From contig USRA01000027.1 in the NCBI GenBank assembly GCA_900557035.1, positions 1 through 25,468 of the forward strand: a stretch of DNA of 25,468 nt. Reading direction: 5' to 3'. The DNA comes from an uncultured Prevotella sp. (lineage in GTDB: Bacteria; Bacteroidota; Bacteroidia; Bacteroidales; Bacteroidaceae). Under the pieces are notes generated by a model. It searched no databases. It was not told where the DNA came from and saw only the letters and a program-made list of their open reading frames with translations. Shown in pieces: positions 1 to 6,524 of the stretch (its first letter is position 1; each line of letters opens with the position of its first letter). The position numbers were made by a program, and so were the translations under genes.

Positions 1-196
1 GGAAGAGAGACTTGAAGAATCCCTTCTGCTCATCGTTCTGCTCGAAGAATTTCTCCGAAAAACCGCTCTCCTTGGCAGCAAGGTTGAGCAGTTCCCGGTC
101 GTAGCATTTGCAACCGAAATCTTCCGCCAGCTTCTCAGCGATGATATGGCCGCCGCTACCAATCTGGCGACCTACGTTTATGATAATCTTGGTCAT
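1..196 (-). CDS. Cytidylate kinase-like family protein, N-terminal part (cut by window edge)
   Basis: The reverse strand reads from an ATG at 196 out through position 1 without a stop, giving about 65 residues. The start MTKIIINVGRQIGSGGHII carries a glycine-rich P-loop-like segment (GRQIGSGG), followed by AEKLAEDFGCKCYDRELL. This matches the N-terminus of the AAA_26 / cytidylate kinase-like family common in Bacteroidota. These are nucleoside-monophosphate-kinase-fold proteins whose substrate is often not established, so I do not call it cmk. It lies 33 nt downstream of the MATE gene on the same strand and is probably co-transcribed. A tandem CTGTTAA repeat fills the gap. The C-terminus is outside the window. 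Confidence 0.72.
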   Translation of the reverse strand, partial: MTKIIINVGRQIGSGGHIIAEKLAEDFGCKCYDRELLNLAAKESGFSEKFFEQNDEQKGFFKSLF

Positions 197-210
197 AAGC
201 TTAAAATTTT

Positions 211-241
211 AGCTGTTAACTGTTAACTATTAACCGTTAAC
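211..241. repeat. CTGTTAA heptamer repeat, copy A
   Basis: Four consecutive heptamers (CTGTTAA, CTGTTAA, CTATTAA, CCGTTAA) fill the gap between the MATE and kinase-like genes. The stop codon of the MATE gene (230-232, reverse) lies inside the repeat. The same motif recurs at 4631, 6206, 6323 and 10239. Confidence 0.8.
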
Positions 242-1603
242 TTTCATGTTTTCTTTATGTTGTCTTTTCAACTTGTTCATGTACCATGACATTACGATGG
301 CAGCGATGACTGCGGCTGAGAAATCGGAGATAGGCATACTGTACCATACGCCATCAATATCCCATATCATCGGCAGGAAAGCCAGGAGCGGCAGAAGGAT
401 GAGCAACTGTCTCGACAAGGAGAGGAAGATGCTGATCTTCACCTTTCCGATACACTGGAAGAAGTTGGTGATGACCATCTGGAAACCGATGATCGGGAAG
501 CAGAACATCACCACTCTGATTGCCTTGATGCCCAAGTCTATCAGCTGCTTATCGGTAGTAAACATTCTTGCGCAATAGTAAGGCAGGAACATCGCTATCA
601 GCCAGCCCGTCACCATGATGGCGGTGGCGGCGATGATGCTCAGGTTCAGCACGCGCATCAGTCTATCCAGTTTCTGGGCACCATAGTTGTATCCGGCAAT
701 AGGCTGCATTCCCTGGTTGACACCTAACACGAACATGATGAACACCATCGCAATACCGTTGGCTATTCCGTAGGCACCCACGGAAAGGTCGCCTCCGAAA
801 CGCACCAGCTGGTTGTTGATGAAGATAACGATGATGCAGGCGCACACGTTCATCAGGAACGGCGAAATGCCGATGGCGAGGATGTTATCTACGAGTTTCC
901 TCTTCAGCTTGTAGATGCCTTTCTTGAAGTGGAGCAGCTCGCTCTTGTTGCTGAAGAGCTTGAACTGCCACATCAGCGCCATCAGCTGCGATAGGATGGT
1001 GGCGATGGCGGCACCCTGTATTCCCCATTTGAAGACGAGGATGAAGAGGGCATCCAGTATCACGTTCATCACCACCGTGAAGATGGTGGCGTACATCGCC
1101 TGCTTGGGCTTGCTCGCTGCTCGGAGCAGGGCATTCATGCCGAAATACATGTGGCTTACCACATTGCCCAGCAGGATGATGACCATATACTCATGGGCAT
1201 AGATGAGCGTCTGGTCGCTGGCTCCGAAGAATCTCAGGATAGGGTCGAGGAAGAGCAGACAGATGATGCTCAATCCGATACCGATGATGAGGTTCAGAGA
1301 AATCGTGTTACCCAGAATGTTCTGCGCTGTGGCATAATCCTTTTGTCCCAGCTTCACGCTGATGGCTGTAGATGCTCCTACGCCCACACCGGCTCCGAAA
1401 GCGGCGGTGAGGTTCATGAAGGGGAAGGTGATGGCGAGACCCGAGATGGCCATGGCTCCCACTCCCTGACCGATGAATACGCGGTCAACAATGTTGTAGA
1501 GCGAGGCGGCTGTCATCGCAATCATCGCTGGCAGGGCGTACTGAATGAGCAGCTTGCCCACCGGCTTCGTACCTAATTCTAATGTCGCTTGTTTATTTTC
1601 CAT
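230..1603 (-). CDS. MATE family multidrug/metabolite efflux transporter
   Basis: 457 residues, about the usual length of a 12-helix MATE (NorM/DinF/MepA-type) inner-membrane antiporter, which expels cationic drugs or metabolites in exchange for Na+ or H+. The N-terminus LGTKPVGKLLIQYALPAMIA followed by SLYNIVDRVFIGQGVG is characteristic of the MepA-like branch, and hydrophobic helices run the whole length. A second-half repeat (VNQGMQPIAGYNYGA) matches the conserved start of the C-terminal bundle. The last codons lie in a tandem CTGTTAA repeat, so the extreme C-terminus (KVNG) is encoded by repeat DNA. A TAATTTTG -7 box lies upstream at 1676-1683. The substrate cannot be predicted. A kinase-like gene follows on the same strand. 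Confidence 0.93.
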   Translation of the reverse strand: MENKQATLELGTKPVGKLLIQYALPAMIAMTAASLYNIVDRVFIGQGVGAMAISGLAITFPFMNLTAAFGAGVGVGASTAISVKLGQKDYATAQNILGNTISLNLIIGIGLSIICLLFLDPILRFFGASDQTLIYAHEYMVIILLGNVVSHMYFGMNALLRAASKPKQAMYATIFTVVMNVILDALFILVFKWGIQGAAIATILSQLMALMWQFKLFSNKSELLHFKKGIYKLKRKLVDNILAIGISPFLMNVCACIIVIFINNQLVRFGGDLSVGAYGIANGIAMVFIMFVLGVNQGMQPIAGYNYGAQKLDRLMRVLNLSIIAATAIMVTGWLIAMFLPYYCARMFTTDKQLIDLGIKAIRVVMFCFPIIGFQMVITNFFQCIGKVKISIFLSLSRQLLILLPLLAFLPMIWDIDGVWYSMPISDFSAAVIAAIVMSWYMNKLKRQHKENMKVNG

Positions 1604-1675
1604 TTATATCTGTTTTTGCCTCATAGACGATCGTCTTGCTTCTTTCAGAAAGCAACCACGTCGCCTACTTGTCTG

Positions 1676-1683
1676 CAAAATTA
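1676..1683 (-). promoter_or_regulatory. Probable -7 box for the MATE gene
   Basis: The reverse strand reads TAATTTTG followed by C, matching the Bacteroidota TAnnTTTG box, 73 nt upstream of the start codon. No good TTTG -33 element is seen at the usual distance, so this is weaker than the other promoters here. Confidence 0.45.
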
Positions 1684-1754
1684 CAAAAAATATCTGATAC
1701 CTTATTATATATATAAGAAAAACTTGCATTTCCTGATAAAAACTTCCCTTTTCT

Positions 1755-1786
1755 TTTGGCATTCTCGTACAAAAACAGTACTTTTG
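1755..1786 (+). promoter_or_regulatory. Promoter of the protease-xseA-xseB unit
   Basis: TTTG at 1755-1758, a 20-nt spacer, then TACTTTTG at 1779-1786: the Bacteroidota primary sigma-factor consensus. Transcription would start near 1793, giving a leader of about 78 nt before the ATG at 1871. Confidence 0.8.
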
Positions 1787-1870
1787 CAGCTTAGTATAAA
1801 CAATAACAATCTGATTTGTCAACAGCAGTCAGACGAGAATATTTCAATATAACAATCGTACTACCGATAA

Positions 1871-3298
1871 ATGATGAAAAGATATTTGATGCTTTATGCA
1901 TTTATTCTTTCCACCTTGACATTGTTGGCTCACGATGGCAAGGTTACTGGCATTCTGGAGACCGATATGGTGTCTTTCCCAGGTGGAAAATGCCAGATGT
2001 ATCGTCTTTACCTCAAGGATAAAGACCTCGACCATACGCCTTTTTCGGTGAACCGCCCTTCGGAATTCCTCTCCCAGCGTTCCATCGACCGACGTAAGCG
2101 CCAGGGCATTCCTGTGGATCTGACCGACCTTCCTGTGGCTCCGGCTTACGAAAAGCAGGTAGCTGAGGCTGGCATCGAGATTGTAGGGAAGAGCAAGTGG
2201 AACAATACGCTGCTCATCCGCATCCATAAGGACAAGGAGCTCCGCAAGCTGGAAGGGCTGGAATTCATCACCAAGATGAAGAAGGTGTTCCAGGCTCCCG
2301 ATTCCGTAAGTCAGAGAATGCGCTCGAATGTGCGCAATGGACTGAACGAGTGGAGTTCCGGCAATGGGGTGTATGGCGCAGCTGATGCTCAGCTGAAGTC
2401 GCTGAACGGCAAGAGGCTCCACGAAAGTGGCTATAGAGGCAAGGGGATGATGATAGCCGTATTCGACGGCGGATTCATGAATGTGGATAAGATTCCTGCC
2501 CTGCACAACATCAAGCTGGCGGGGGTGAAGGATTTCGTGGTTCCTGAATCCAAGAATGTCTTCGGAGAGATGGAACATGGCACGATGGTGCTCTCTACGA
2601 TGGCTGCCAATGCGCCCGATTTATATGTGGGCGTGGCTCCTGAGGCGCAGTATCTGCTGATAAGATGCGAGGATGAGCGCACGGAGAGCCTTGCCGAGGA
2701 GGATTACTGGGCGAGTGCTGCCGAGTATGCTGACAGCTGTGGCGTGGACGTCATCAATTCTTCGCTCGGCTATCATGGCTTCGATGATTCCTCGATGAAT
2801 CATCATTATTATGAGCAGGATGGCAACACCGCCCTCATCTCCCGAACCGCATCGATGTGTGCTGACAAGGGAATCGTATGCGTGAACTCTGCCGGAAACG
2901 ACGGTATGGGTTCCTGGAAGAAAATCAATTTCCCTGCCGATGCCAAGGATATCATCACGGTGGGAAGCATCAACGAACACGGTGCGAATGCTGCCTTCAG
3001 TGCCGTAGGACCTACGGCGGATGGCAGAATCAAGCCTGATGTGATGGCATTCGGAAGTCCTGCCTGCGTGATTACTGGCAGGGGAAGCATCATCAATGAT
3101 AATGGAACTTCGTTTTCCTCGCCGCTGGTAGCGGGTATGGTGGCTTGCCTCTGGCAGGCGCTGCCTGGCAAGACTGCCAAGCAGATTATCAAGCTTGTAA
3201 AACTGGCAGGCGATAACCAGCAACATCCAGACAATGTCTTCGGATATGGTGTGCCGGATTTCTGGAAAGCCTATCAGACGGGAAAAGCGATTAAGTAA
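1871..3298 (+). CDS. Secreted S8 (subtilisin-like) serine peptidase
   Basis: 475 residues. A hydrophobic N-terminal signal segment (about residues 1-20) is followed by a propeptide-like region and a subtilase catalytic domain from about residue 185. The triad is visible: Asp199 in AVFDGGF, His236 in EHGTMV and Ser414 in NGTSFSSP. The oxyanion Asn343 sits in NSAGNDG. The protein ends shortly after the catalytic domain (FGYGVPDFWKAYQ), with no obvious T9SS or other C-terminal sorting domain, so it is probably periplasmic or envelope-associated. Two ATGs are adjacent at the start (MMKR). The first was used, and starting at the second changes nothing important. xseA follows after 18 nt, so the two are probably co-transcribed, although no functional link to exonuclease VII is evident. 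Confidence 0.92.
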   Translation: MMKRYLMLYAFILSTLTLLAHDGKVTGILETDMVSFPGGKCQMYRLYLKDKDLDHTPFSVNRPSEFLSQRSIDRRKRQGIPVDLTDLPVAPAYEKQVAEAGIEIVGKSKWNNTLLIRIHKDKELRKLEGLEFITKMKKVFQAPDSVSQRMRSNVRNGLNEWSSGNGVYGAADAQLKSLNGKRLHESGYRGKGMMIAVFDGGFMNVDKIPALHNIKLAGVKDFVVPESKNVFGEMEHGTMVLSTMAANAPDLYVGVAPEAQYLLIRCEDERTESLAEEDYWASAAEYADSCGVDVINSSLGYHGFDDSSMNHHYYEQDGNTALISRTASMCADKGIVCVNSAGNDGMGSWKKINFPADAKDIITVGSINEHGANAAFSAVGPTADGRIKPDVMAFGSPACVITGRGSIINDNGTSFSSPLVAGMVACLWQALPGKTAKQIIKLVKLAGDNQQHPDNVFGYGVPDFWKAYQTGKAIK

Positions 3299-3316
3299 AG
3301 TAATGATAAAAAATCT

Positions 3317-4639
3317 ATGTCCAATATGAAACGTTTAACTGTGACGCTCTTTGAACTCAATTCCATGGTGAGCGAAGTCATTTCGATGTCCTTACCCGAC
3401 AGCTATTGGGTGGAAGCGGAACTCTCTGAGGCTCGCGAGGGCTATGGCGGGCACTGCTATCTGGAACTCATCCAGAAAGATGAGCGGTCCAATACGCCGA
3501 TAGCCAAGGCTCATGCCAACTGCTGGCGAAACCGCTGGATGCTCATCAAGCCGAATTTCGAGCGGGTGACGGGACAGCGCATCCATACCGGAATGAAGGT
3601 GCTGCTCAAGGTGCACGCCCAGTTCCATGAGAACTATGGTTTCTCTTGGATTGTAGATGACATCGACCCCAACTATACGATGGGCGATATGGCGCGCAAG
3701 CGGTTGGAAATCATCAATACATTGAAGGAAGAAGGCGTCTTCGAACTGCAGAAGGAGCTGGTGCTTCCGATGTTCTGCCAGCGCATCGCCGTGATTTCGA
3801 GTGCCACGGCAGCCGGATATGGCGATTTCTGCAATCAGCTTGCCGATAATGATTACGGCTTGCAGTTCACCACCCGCCTCTTTCCTGCCACGATGCAGGG
3901 CGAGGGAGTGGAGCAGAGCATCATCGCTGCCCTGGACAGCATCAATGCCGAATATGAGGAGTTTGACTGCGTAGTCATCATCCGTGGCGGTGGTGCTACC
4001 AGCGACCTTTCCGGTTTCGACACCCTGGCGCTTGCCGAGAATGTGGCTAACTTCCCGCTGCCTATCATCACGGGTATAGGACATGAGAGGGATGAGAGTG
4101 TGCTCGATATGATTTCCTTCCAGCGAGTGAAGACGCCTACTGCCGCTGCCGCCTTCCTCATCAATCATCTCGCCGAGGTCTATGCCCGGGTGATGGATGC
4201 GCAGGAAAGCATCGTACAGAATGTGAAGCACCGGTTGCAGGTAGAGAAGATGAGGCTCGAAAGATTGAGCAGCACCATCCCCGTGCAGTTCTCGCTGGTG
4301 AAGACGAAGCAGGGGGCGTATCTCGACCGTCTGATGACTCGCATTACGACGAATCTGCAGTCGAAGGTTTCGAATGCCCAGCGCCGTTTAGAGATTCTCT
4401 CGCAGAATATCCAGCCGGTACTGGAGCGGAAGATGCTCAATGAGAGTCATCGTCTGCAGCTTCTGCAGCAGCGCATCCAGGCGCAGGATCCCGAGTTGCT
4501 GCTGAAGCGTGGCTACAGCATCACGCTGAAAGATGGCAAGAGCATCCGTTCTGCCTCGCAGCTGAAGGCTGGCGACATCATCGAAACGAGATTCGCCGAG
4601 GGCAATGTGAAGTCGGAAGTACAGAATATCAGCTGTTAA
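3317..4639 (+). CDS. xseA: Exodeoxyribonuclease VII large subunit
   Basis: 440 residues, the usual length. Exonuclease VII degrades single-stranded DNA from both ends in the cytoplasm. An N-terminal OB-fold domain (about residues 5-115, including GGHCYLELIQKD) binds DNA. The catalytic Exonuc_VII_L domain follows, with AVISSATAAGYGDF (158-171), FPATMQGEG (189-197), VVIIRGGGATSDLSGFD (219-235) and ITGIGHERDESVLD (251-264), then a long helical/coiled-coil segment (about 285-410). The short C-terminal LLKRGYSITLKDGK segment is typical. An alternative start is Met4. The gene for the small subunit follows 66 nt downstream. The stop codon (4637-4639) is embedded in a CTGTTAA repeat. Confidence 0.97.
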   Translation: MSNMKRLTVTLFELNSMVSEVISMSLPDSYWVEAELSEAREGYGGHCYLELIQKDERSNTPIAKAHANCWRNRWMLIKPNFERVTGQRIHTGMKVLLKVHAQFHENYGFSWIVDDIDPNYTMGDMARKRLEIINTLKEEGVFELQKELVLPMFCQRIAVISSATAAGYGDFCNQLADNDYGLQFTTRLFPATMQGEGVEQSIIAALDSINAEYEEFDCVVIIRGGGATSDLSGFDTLALAENVANFPLPIITGIGHERDESVLDMISFQRVKTPTAAAAFLINHLAEVYARVMDAQESIVQNVKHRLQVEKMRLERLSSTIPVQFSLVKTKQGAYLDRLMTRITTNLQSKVSNAQRRLEILSQNIQPVLERKMLNESHRLQLLQQRIQAQDPELLLKRGYSITLKDGKSIRSASQLKAGDIIETRFAEGNVKSEVQNISC

Positions 4640-4656
4640 CTGTTAACTCTGTTAAC
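4631..4656. repeat. CTGTTAA heptamer repeat, copy B
   Basis: Reads AGCTGTTAACTGTTAAC, then CTCTGTTAAC variants, with three GTTAAC sites (4635, 4642, 4651). It covers the xseA stop codon and most of the start of the xseA-xseB gap, so it is transcribed within an operon. Confidence 0.8.
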
Positions 4657-4705
4657 TCAGTACGCTGTTATTTGAATCAAAAGTAAACATTAACATGATA
4701 AAGAG

Positions 4706-4900
4706 ATGGCAAAAGAAGAAATGAAATACGAGCAAGCCGTAAGAGAGCTTGAGCAGATTGTAGAAAGAATGGAGAACGACGAACTCGACATCGACCAGCT
4801 CTCCGAACAGTTGAAGCGTGCCAAAACCTTGGTAAAGCTCTGCAAGGACAAGCTCACCAAGACTGATGAGGAAATCAAGAAGCTGCTCAGCGAAGATTGA
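4706..4900 (+). CDS. xseB: Exodeoxyribonuclease VII small subunit
   Basis: 64 residues, typical of this small helical protein, several copies of which bind each XseA subunit and are required for nuclease activity. The sequence KYEQAVRELEQIVERMENDE, followed by a Leu-rich helix (LSEQLKRAKTLVKLCKDKL), is the family signature. It lies 66 nt behind xseA on the same strand with no clear promoter of its own, so it probably relies on the upstream transcript. It ends 175 nt before ilvE, which has its own promoter. Confidence 0.95.
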   Translation: MAKEEMKYEQAVRELEQIVERMENDELDIDQLSEQLKRAKTLVKLCKDKLTKTDEEIKKLLSED

Positions 4901-5004
4901 TTCCCCAAAAATGCGATATTCAAGCATAAATTCGTCAAAATCATGCACTAAAACGGCAGAAATGCGTAAAATAATAACGTTCCTACTAAATTTATCGCAA
5001 AATT

Positions 5005-5036
5005 GTTGCAGATTAATAGAATATTTTGTACTTTTG
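5005..5036 (+). promoter_or_regulatory. Promoter of ilvE
   Basis: GTTG at 5005-5008 as a slightly off-consensus -33 box, a 20-nt spacer, then TACTTTTG at 5029-5036. The predicted start of transcription is near 5043, about 33 nt before the ATG. Confidence 0.75.
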
Positions 5037-5075
5037 CATTCAAAATATTAGTAGAACATTAAAAAATAGAATGTT

Positions 5076-6092
5076 ATGAAAGACTTAGATTGGTCTAATT
5101 TGTCATTTGGCTATCGCCAGACTGACTACAATGTTCGCTGTTACTATCGCGACGGCAAATGGGGCGAAATAGAAGTTTGCTCTGATGAGTATTTGAAATT
5201 GCACATGGCTGCAACCTGTCTCCACTATGGTCAGGAGGCATTCGAGGGCCTGAAGGCTTATCGTTGCCCAGACGGCAAGGTGCGCGTGTTCCGTATGGAC
5301 GAGAACGCTGCCCGCCTGCAGAGTACATGCCGTGGTATCATGATGCCAGAGGTGCCAACAGAGTTGTTCGAGGAGATGGTGAAGAAGGTGGTCCGCCTCA
5401 ACCAGGAGTGGATTCCTACCTACGAGAGTGGTGCTACGCTCTATATCCGTCCTTTGCTCATCGGTACAAGTCCTCAGGTGGGTGTGCATCCTTCTAAGGA
5501 GTATTGCTTCCTCATCTTCGTAACCCCAGTGGGTCCATACTTCAAGGGTGGATTCTCTACCAACCCATACGTCATCATCCGTGATTTCGACCGCTCTGCT
5601 CCTCTCGGAACAGGTATCTATAAGGTAGGTGGCAACTATGCTGCTTCTCTCAGAGCCAACAATATCGCTCACGAGAAGGGTTATGCGTGCGAGTTCTATC
5701 TCGATGCCAAGGAAAAGAAATACATGGATGAGTGTGGTGCTGCCAACTTCTTCGGTATCAAGAACAATACATACGTTACTCCTAAGAGTACATCCATCCT
5801 CCCATCTATCACCAACAAGAGCTTGATGCAGTTGGCTGAGGATCTCGGTATGAAGGTAGAGCGCCGTCAGATTCCTGAGGATGAGCTGGAGACCTTCGAG
5901 GAGGCTGGTGCATGCGGTACTGCAGCCGTTATCAGCCCTATCAGCTACATTGATGACCTGGATACTGGCAAGCGCTACAACTTCGGCGAGAAGCCAGGTC
6001 CTATCTCTAAGCACCTGTATGATACCCTCCGTGGCATTCAGTATGGTACCATCGAGGACAAGCACGGTTGGACAACCGTAGTTATTGAGTAA
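5076..6092 (+). CDS. ilvE: Branched-chain amino acid aminotransferase
   Basis: 338 residues. A fold-type IV PLP enzyme that catalyses the last step of leucine, isoleucine and valine synthesis, or the first step of their breakdown, by exchanging the amino group with glutamate. The PLP-binding lysine is Lys183 in GTGIYKVGGNYA, and Glu219 in MDECGAANFF is the usual PLP-pyridine contact. The N-terminal LHYGQEAFEGLKAY (49-62) is the class signature of the type-2 (eukaryote-like) BCAT branch. It is a single-gene unit with its own promoter at 5005-5036 and a terminator at 6122-6161. No leader peptide rich in branched-chain residues was seen in the short leader. Confidence 0.96.
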   Translation: MKDLDWSNLSFGYRQTDYNVRCYYRDGKWGEIEVCSDEYLKLHMAATCLHYGQEAFEGLKAYRCPDGKVRVFRMDENAARLQSTCRGIMMPEVPTELFEEMVKKVVRLNQEWIPTYESGATLYIRPLLIGTSPQVGVHPSKEYCFLIFVTPVGPYFKGGFSTNPYVIIRDFDRSAPLGTGIYKVGGNYAASLRANNIAHEKGYACEFYLDAKEKKYMDECGAANFFGIKNNTYVTPKSTSILPSITNKSLMQLAEDLGMKVERRQIPEDELETFEEAGACGTAAVISPISYIDDLDTGKRYNFGEKPGPISKHLYDTLRGIQYGTIEDKHGWTTVVIE

Positions 6093-6121
6093 AAACCAAT
6101 AAGAGATAATATTAAGTTCAG

Positions 6122-6161
6122 AGCACTTTGAGGAGTTTCCGCTTCTTTGAGTGCTTTTTTT
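6122..6161 (+). terminator. Intrinsic terminator of ilvE
   Basis: AGCACTTTGAGGAG pairs (with G-U pairs and one mismatch) with CTTCTTTGAGTGCT around a short TTTCCG loop, followed by a run of seven T from 6156. Confidence 0.8.
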
Positions 6162-6203
6162 ATGCTTATCATGAAGAGAAATGAACTGGAAGTTTTATAG
6201 TGG

Positions 6204-6348
6204 GGGTTAACAGGGTTAACAGTTAACAGTCGATTTTTCGATAGTCCCCCTCGCGTACCTTATAATATAATATATATATACTTTTTTTATAGATAGAGAG
6301 GGGGGTACCATGCATTTTTCGGCTGTTAACTGTTAACCTGTTAACTCT
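6204..6348. repeat. Imperfect ~140-bp palindrome bounded by CTGTTAA repeats (copies C and D)
   Basis: The left arm has GTTAAC at 6206, 6215 and 6222. The right arm has GTTAAC at 6325, 6332 and 6340 in inverted order. The reverse complement of the right arm matches the left over GTTAACAG, GTTAACAGTTAACAG and CGA with one indel, and partial complementarity continues inward through C-rich blocks (TCCCCCTC against GGGGGGTACC) to an AT-only centre (about 6262-6290). There is no open reading frame. The layout is MITE-like. Confidence 0.7.
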
Positions 6349-6363
6349 GCCCATTTTTTCAAG

Positions 6364-6402
6364 CCAACTCTATGCTTTAGGATGGAGAACTCATAGAGTT
6401 GG
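6364..6402. repeat. Hairpin with perfect 11-bp stem
   Basis: CCAACTCTATG (6364-6374) is the exact inverse of CATAGAGTTGG (6392-6402), with a 17-nt loop. No T-run follows on either strand, so it is not a standard terminator. Confidence 0.7.
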
Positions 6403-6443
6403 GGGATAAGAAACTATCACTTAGCTTCTTTAACACTTTCCGA

Positions 6444-6509
6444 GCTTCATAGATGGCAAGGCTCGGTCATCATTTAAGCCTTCTGCTTGCCATCTATGAA
6501 GCCTCTTTT
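6444..6509. terminator. 17-bp perfect inverted repeat, possible terminator
   Basis: GCTTCATAGATGGCAAG (6444-6460) is perfectly inverted at 6486-6502 with a 25-nt loop, which itself contains AAGGCT/AGCCTT. A CTCTTTTT tract follows on the plus strand, so it could stop plus-strand transcription running toward the opposing gene that ends at 6525. On the minus strand no T-run follows. Confidence 0.6.
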
Positions 6510-6524
6510 TAGTCATATTTCCCT

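Larger units (their letters stand above)
6093..6524. other. Gene-free, palindrome-rich intergenic region
   Basis: 432 bp between the convergent ilvE and GH115-like genes, with no credible coding sequence. In order it holds the ilvE terminator, a palindrome of about 140 bp bounded by CTGTTAA repeats, an 11-bp-stem hairpin and a 17-bp-stem hairpin. Each is listed separately. Confidence 0.8.

Noticed and set aside
3392..4231. 279-codon minus-strand frame opposite xseA
   Set aside because: Overlaps conserved catalytic motifs of XseA on the other strand. No independent evidence of a gene.
4640..4705. Separate promoter for xseB in the xseA-xseB gap
   Set aside because: TTATTTG near 4669 lacks the two-base spacing of TAnnTTTG and no TTTG lies 20 nt upstream.
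5103..6065. 320-codon minus-strand frame opposite ilvE
   Set aside because: Covers nearly all of ilvE antisense. No start signal or recognisable domain.
6262..6295. AT-only tract as a replication-origin or DNA-unwinding element
   Set aside because: No DnaA-box cluster or replication genes nearby. It is better explained as the centre of the 140-bp palindrome.
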